Below, in pieces: positions 61,130 through 64,000 of a stretch of DNA of 64,000 bases. The notes beneath the pieces were generated by a model. That model was not told where the DNA came from, made no database searches, and saw nothing but the letters and a program-made list of their open reading frames with translations. Made by a program: the position numbers and the translations under genes. Every line of letters begins with the position of its first letter. Within the stretch, counting starts at the first letter, position 1. This stretch comes from Dechloromonas agitata is5 (GTDB taxonomy: Bacteria; Pseudomonadota; Gammaproteobacteria; Burkholderiales; Rhodocyclaceae): the NCBI RefSeq assembly GCF_000519045.1, contig NZ_KI912532.1, forward strand, positions 124,001-188,000, read 5' to 3'.

Positions 61130-61156
61130 TAAAGGTTTGCGGCCGGATGCCGTTAA
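61130..61156 (+). promoter_or_regulatory. Sigma-28 promoter of flgMN
   Basis: TAAAGGTT (61130-61137), an 11-bp spacer and GCCGTTAA (61149-61156). Both boxes match the flagellar sigma-28 consensus at 7 of 8 positions. It begins 2 bp after the flgA stop and lies 33 bp before flgM. Confidence 0.85.
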
Positions 61157-61189
61157 ACTGTTCGAGTTCAAAGAATTGGGATCATCGCC

Positions 61190-61477
61190 ATGAAGATCGA
61201 CAACACCTATAAGCCAACCGGCACGGCCCTGCCGGCACAAAATACGACCCGCCAACCGGCGGCCGCAACGCCCGCCCAGGATGCTGTGAGCCTGAGCCAA
61301 CTGGCCGGCAGCCTGCGTGGCATGGAACAGCAACCGGTCAACACGGCCCGCATCCAGGAAATCAAGCAGGCCATTTCCGAAGGGCGTTTCAAGATCAATC
61401 CGGAAGCCATCGCCGATCGCCTGCTGGAGTCTGCGCGCGATCTGGTCAATACGGCCAGCAACCAGCGCCGGGCTTGA
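61190..61477 (+). CDS. flgM: Anti-sigma-28 factor FlgM
   Basis: A 95-residue protein that binds FliA and is exported once the hook is finished. The FlgM domain is at about 25-90 (DAVSLSQLAGSL ... NTARIQEIKQAISEGRFKINPEAIADRLLESARDLV). The N-terminus is disordered. Expressed from the sigma-28 promoter just upstream. Overlaps flgN by 4 bp. Confidence 0.95.
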   Translation: MKIDNTYKPTGTALPAQNTTRQPAAATPAQDAVSLSQLAGSLRGMEQQPVNTARIQEIKQAISEGRFKINPEAIADRLLESARDLVNTASNQRRA

Positions 61478-61932
61478 TGTCGGCCCTGTCCGCACTGATC
61501 GAACGGGAAATCGCGCTGATTTCCCGTTTTGTTTCGGTTCTGCATGAGGAACAGGACACCCTCAAGCATGCGCGCATCAGCGAATTGCCGTCACTGACGG
61601 CGGAAAAAGCCCGGCTCGTCGACCAACTCAATGCCTTGGAAGCCGAACGACTCACCACCCTGGGGCTCGAACGCCAGCCCGGCGCCATGGAAGGCTGGCT
61701 GAAAACGCACAGCACCGAGCGCCAAGCCGCCGAGTTGTGGCGCCAATTGCTGGAACTCGCCCGCCAGGCCAAAACCACACACGATCTCAATGCCCGCCTG
61801 CTCGACATGCATGCCCGGCAAACCAGCGAACTGCTCGCCGCCCTGACGCAGCAGGGCGAAAAACCGGCGCTGTACAGCGCCAACGGCCAGACACTGGCGG
61901 CCAGCGGTAGCCGGATCATCGATTCGGCCTAG
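61474..61932 (+). CDS. flgN: Export chaperone FlgN
   Basis: A 152-residue helical chaperone for FlgK and FlgL. The N-terminal part reads LIEREIALISRFVSVLHEEQDTLKHARISELPSLTAEKARLVDQLN. The position after flgM is standard. Confidence 0.92.
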   Translation: MMSALSALIEREIALISRFVSVLHEEQDTLKHARISELPSLTAEKARLVDQLNALEAERLTTLGLERQPGAMEGWLKTHSTERQAAELWRQLLELARQAKTTHDLNARLLDMHARQTSELLAALTQQGEKPALYSANGQTLAASGSRIIDSA

Positions 61933-61963
61933 ACCCGCAACTGCCGGTTTCCACGCTACAACA

Positions 61964-62746
61964 CTAAGGCGACGGTCGGGCTTCTCTCAGTTCGGTCGGC
62001 TCTTCCGGACGATTGGAGTCGATCAGGACGCTCACCCGGCGATTCCTCGCCCTGCCCTCAGGCGTCGTATTGGTATCGACCGGCCGCGTTTCGCCGTAGC
62101 CGATTGCCGTCAGTCTTTCCGCCCCGACCCCGCCATCATTGAACAGGCGCAACACGGTGGTCGCCCGCATGGCGGACAACTCCCAGTTAGAGGGGAATTG
62201 CGGCGTTGCGATCGGAACGTTGTCGGTGTGCCCTTCGATGGTGATCGGAAAATCCGATGCCGCGAGAACCTGCGCAATGGCCAGCATGGCACTCATCGAA
62301 GCCGGCTCCAGCTTGGCCTGACCGGCTGGAAAGAGGACGCTGTCGTTGATTTCAATCGTTACGCCGCGACTGGTTTCGAGCAGTTTGACCTTGCCCTGGG
62401 CAATCAAGGGTTGCAGCGCATTCTTGATGTCGTCAGCCATGTTCTTCATTTTCTGGCGCTGCTCGACCTTCTTCTGGTCGACTGCTTTATCCGGTTTGGC
62501 CACCGGCTTGACCGGCAGCAGCGGCGCCCCCTGGATCACTGCAATCGGCTGACCGCCCGGCTGGGCAGTCGTATTCTTGAAGGCGTTGACCAGGGAATTG
62601 GAAAGCACCTTGTACTTCCCCTCGTTGACCGACGAGATGGCATACATCACGACAAAAAACGCGAACAGCAGCGTGATGAAATCGGCGTAGGAAACCAGCC
62701 AGCGTTCGTGGTTCTCGTGCTCTTCCTCGCGACGCCGCCGGGCCAT
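61964..62746 (-). CDS. motD: Stator protein MotD/MotB-type (OmpA-like)
   Basis: A 260-residue stator subunit that anchors to peptidoglycan. The membrane segment contains the proton-binding Asp in WLVSYADFITLLFAFFVVMYAISS (Asp near 22). The OmpA-like domain has ITIEGHTDNVPI and NWELSAMRATTVLRLF. The ATG at 62746 shares one base with the motC stop. The fliA-motC-motD order matches the MotCD system of Pseudomonas. Confidence 0.92.
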   Translation of the reverse strand: MARRRREEEHENHERWLVSYADFITLLFAFFVVMYAISSVNEGKYKVLSNSLVNAFKNTTAQPGGQPIAVIQGAPLLPVKPVAKPDKAVDQKKVEQRQKMKNMADDIKNALQPLIAQGKVKLLETSRGVTIEINDSVLFPAGQAKLEPASMSAMLAIAQVLAASDFPITIEGHTDNVPIATPQFPSNWELSAMRATTVLRLFNDGGVGAERLTAIGYGETRPVDTNTTPEGRARNRRVSVLIDSNRPEEPTELREARPSP

Positions 62747-63486
62747 CAGTGCAGATAGCCCTTGAGACGGGCTTCGATGATGCGCGGGTTGTCGCCGACA
62801 GCGATACCGACCAGGCCGTCGATCAACATCTCCCGGGTCGACACCATGCGCCCGATGTAATACTTCAGTTTGCCGGCGATCGGCAGATAAACCAGGTTGG
62901 CCAGCCCGACCCCGTAGATGGTGGCGACGAAGGCAACGGCAATGCCCGCCCCCAGCTTGGTAGGATCGGACAGGTTTTCCATGACGTGAATGAGCCCCAT
63001 CACCGCACCGAGAATGCCGATGGTCGGCGAATAGCCGCCGGCCGATTCCCAGATCTTGGCCGATTGCCGCCATTCATCCTCAAAGGTGTTGATCTCGACT
63101 TCGAGCAATTCGCGGATGCGTTCGGGGTCGGCACCATCGACCAACAGTTGCAGGCCCCGCTTGGTAAATTCGTCCTTGACGCGCGGCATCTGGTTCTCCA
63201 GCGCGAGCAACCCTTCCCGCCGGGACAACTGGCTCCAGACTAGAATCTGTTCGATCAGGCGCTTCTGCTCGATGACCGGCGGCACCCACACCCACTTCGC
63301 CATCACGATGCCGCGGCGAAAGACATGGACCGGGCTTTGCAGCAGCACCGCGCCCAGGGTCCCCCCCAGCACGATCAGCAGGGCGGTCGGCTGGACCAGC
63401 GAGCCGACATGGCCGCCCTCCAGAATCTGCCCGCCAATGATCGCCACCAGACCAATCGCCAGGCCAGCCAGGCTGATCTTATCCAC
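62746..63486 (-). CDS. motC: Stator protein MotC/MotA-type
   Basis: A 246-residue proton-channel stator subunit with four membrane segments. Motifs LIVLGGTLGAVLLQSP, the cytoplasmic charged loop, and GGYSPTIGILGAVMGLIHVMENL are present. It overlaps fliA by 8 bp and motD by 1 bp. Confidence 0.93.
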   Translation of the reverse strand: MDKISLAGLAIGLVAIIGGQILEGGHVGSLVQPTALLIVLGGTLGAVLLQSPVHVFRRGIVMAKWVWVPPVIEQKRLIEQILVWSQLSRREGLLALENQMPRVKDEFTKRGLQLLVDGADPERIRELLEVEINTFEDEWRQSAKIWESAGGYSPTIGILGAVMGLIHVMENLSDPTKLGAGIAVAFVATIYGVGLANLVYLPIAGKLKYYIGRMVSTREMLIDGLVGIAVGDNPRIIEARLKGYLH

Positions 63487-64000
63487 GCGCCGTCTCCTTG
63501 CGCCGCTTGGCCGCCTTTGGCACCTCGCCGGTGATTTTCGCCCGCAGGCGTGAGATCGCCTGGCTGTGCAACTGGCAGACGCGCGATTCGGTCACACCCA
63601 TCACTTCGCCGATTTCGCGCAAATTGAGATCCTGTTCGTAGTACAATGCCATCATCAGCCGCTCGCGCTCCGGCAACTGGCCGATGGCAGTGACCAACAT
63701 GGCCTTGATGCCCTGATCCTCCAGAATAGCGGCAGGATCGGCGTCGTTATCGGTGAAATGGCGCTCCAGGTAATCCTCGTCGCCATCGCCGGTAAAATCC
63801 TCAAGATAGACCAGCTGGTGCCCGCGGGCATCCTGCAGCGTCTTTTGGTAATCACCAAGCGACATACCCAACGCGTCGGCCAATTCCCGCTCCGAGGGGG
63901 CACGGCCATGTGCATGTTCAAGCTGGTTGATGGCCGCCTCGATACGGCGCAGTTCGCGCCGCAAGTTGCGAGGCAACCAGTCGTTCTCGCGCAGGCCGTC
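63479..64000 (-). CDS. fliA: Flagellar sigma-28 factor FliA (5' end beyond window)
   Basis: The frame runs off the window end; the visible 173 residues cover sigma region 3 and region 4. Region 4 is intact (LPERERLMMALYYEQDLNLREIGEVMGVTESRVCQLHSQAISRLRAKI). The sequence before base 63,976 continues in frame (DGLRENDWLPRNLRRELRRIE), so a start at 63976 is only apparent. It directs the fliC, flgKL and flgMN promoters and is held by FlgM. Confidence 0.93.
   Translation of the reverse strand, partial: DGLRENDWLPRNLRRELRRIEAAINQLEHAHGRAPSERELADALGMSLGDYQKTLQDARGHQLVYLEDFTGDGDEDYLERHFTDNDADPAAILEDQGIKAMLVTAIGQLPERERLMMALYYEQDLNLREIGEVMGVTESRVCQLHSQAISRLRAKITGEVPKAAKRRKETARG

Noticed and set aside
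1-64000. CRISPR-like arrays or defence cassettes
   Set aside because: No regularly spaced repeats or Cas-like proteins were seen; the only defence-type candidates are the toxin-antitoxin pair and the dead Uma2 gene.

Overview
The window looks like a betaproteobacterial chromosome, most likely a Rhodocyclales member such as the Dechloromonas/Azonexus group. The basis is the G+C-rich core genes, the order of the flagellar cluster (fleSR-fliE, fliFGHIJ, fliKLMNOPQR, flgA/flgB-L, flgMN, fliA-motCD) and the czc/cad metal-resistance genes. Genus placement is inference. The window divides into an accessory half (about 1-27,100) and a core flagellar half (about 27,150-64,000).

Accessory half. (i) 1-4,760: debris of a CP4/P4-like island. 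It holds the terminal repeats of an IS21-type element joined to the 3' part of a yfjI-like DUF3987 gene, a RelE/ParE-type toxin with its antitoxin, a yfjJ-like (inovirus Gp2/YagK) replication protein, an unknown gene, and an IS3-family (IS407-group) insertion with a 4-bp target duplication. (ii) 4,939-5,568: an orphan FlgB-like rod protein with a long N-terminal extension. (iii) 5,705-20,195: a heavy-metal resistance cluster. It contains a czcI/C/B/A efflux operon running into a zinc-ribbon protein, a small membrane protein, the CDF exporter czcD and a His-rich periplasmic protein. A czcRS-type two-component system lies divergent to it, followed by a cadA-type P-ATPase facing a ynfA-like gene and cadR across a MerR-type divergent promoter. 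(iv) 20,600-26,600: a phage/plasmid-like block. An XRE regulator with two matching operator dyads faces a leftward unit encoding a 47-aa membrane peptide, a 112-aa unknown protein and a tandem outer-membrane barrel. Beyond it lie a hydrolase/RDF-like protein, a YqaJ recombinase, a DUF932 protein and a zinc-ribbon/Gly-zipper membrane protein. An atypical tRNA-Thr(UGU) with its own terminator marks the edge of this half.

Core half. A GGDEF diguanylate cyclase and a decayed Uma2 gene precede fliC-flaG-fliD-fliS-fliT-fliK2-flhB-like-ycgR. Then come the FleS/FleR sigma-54 activator system with fliE, the divergent fliFGHIJ and fliKLMNOPQR operons, and flgB-flgJ, flgKL plus a lipoprotein, flgA, flgMN, and fliA-motC-motD, which runs off the window end. 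Sequence-visible promoters fit a transcriptional cascade. Sigma-54 sites (GG-N10-GC) precede fliE, fliK and flgB, with a weaker one before fliF; these are presumably FleR or FleQ-type activator dependent. Sigma-28 sites (TAAAGTTT-N11-GCCGATAA-like) precede fliC, flgKL and flgMN. FlgM would hold FliA until hook completion, after which filament, hook-junction and lipoprotein genes are expressed.

The best candidates for something undescribed are the sigma-28-linked lipoprotein overlapping flgL, the XRE-operator/outer-membrane-barrel module, and the orphan extended FlgB.
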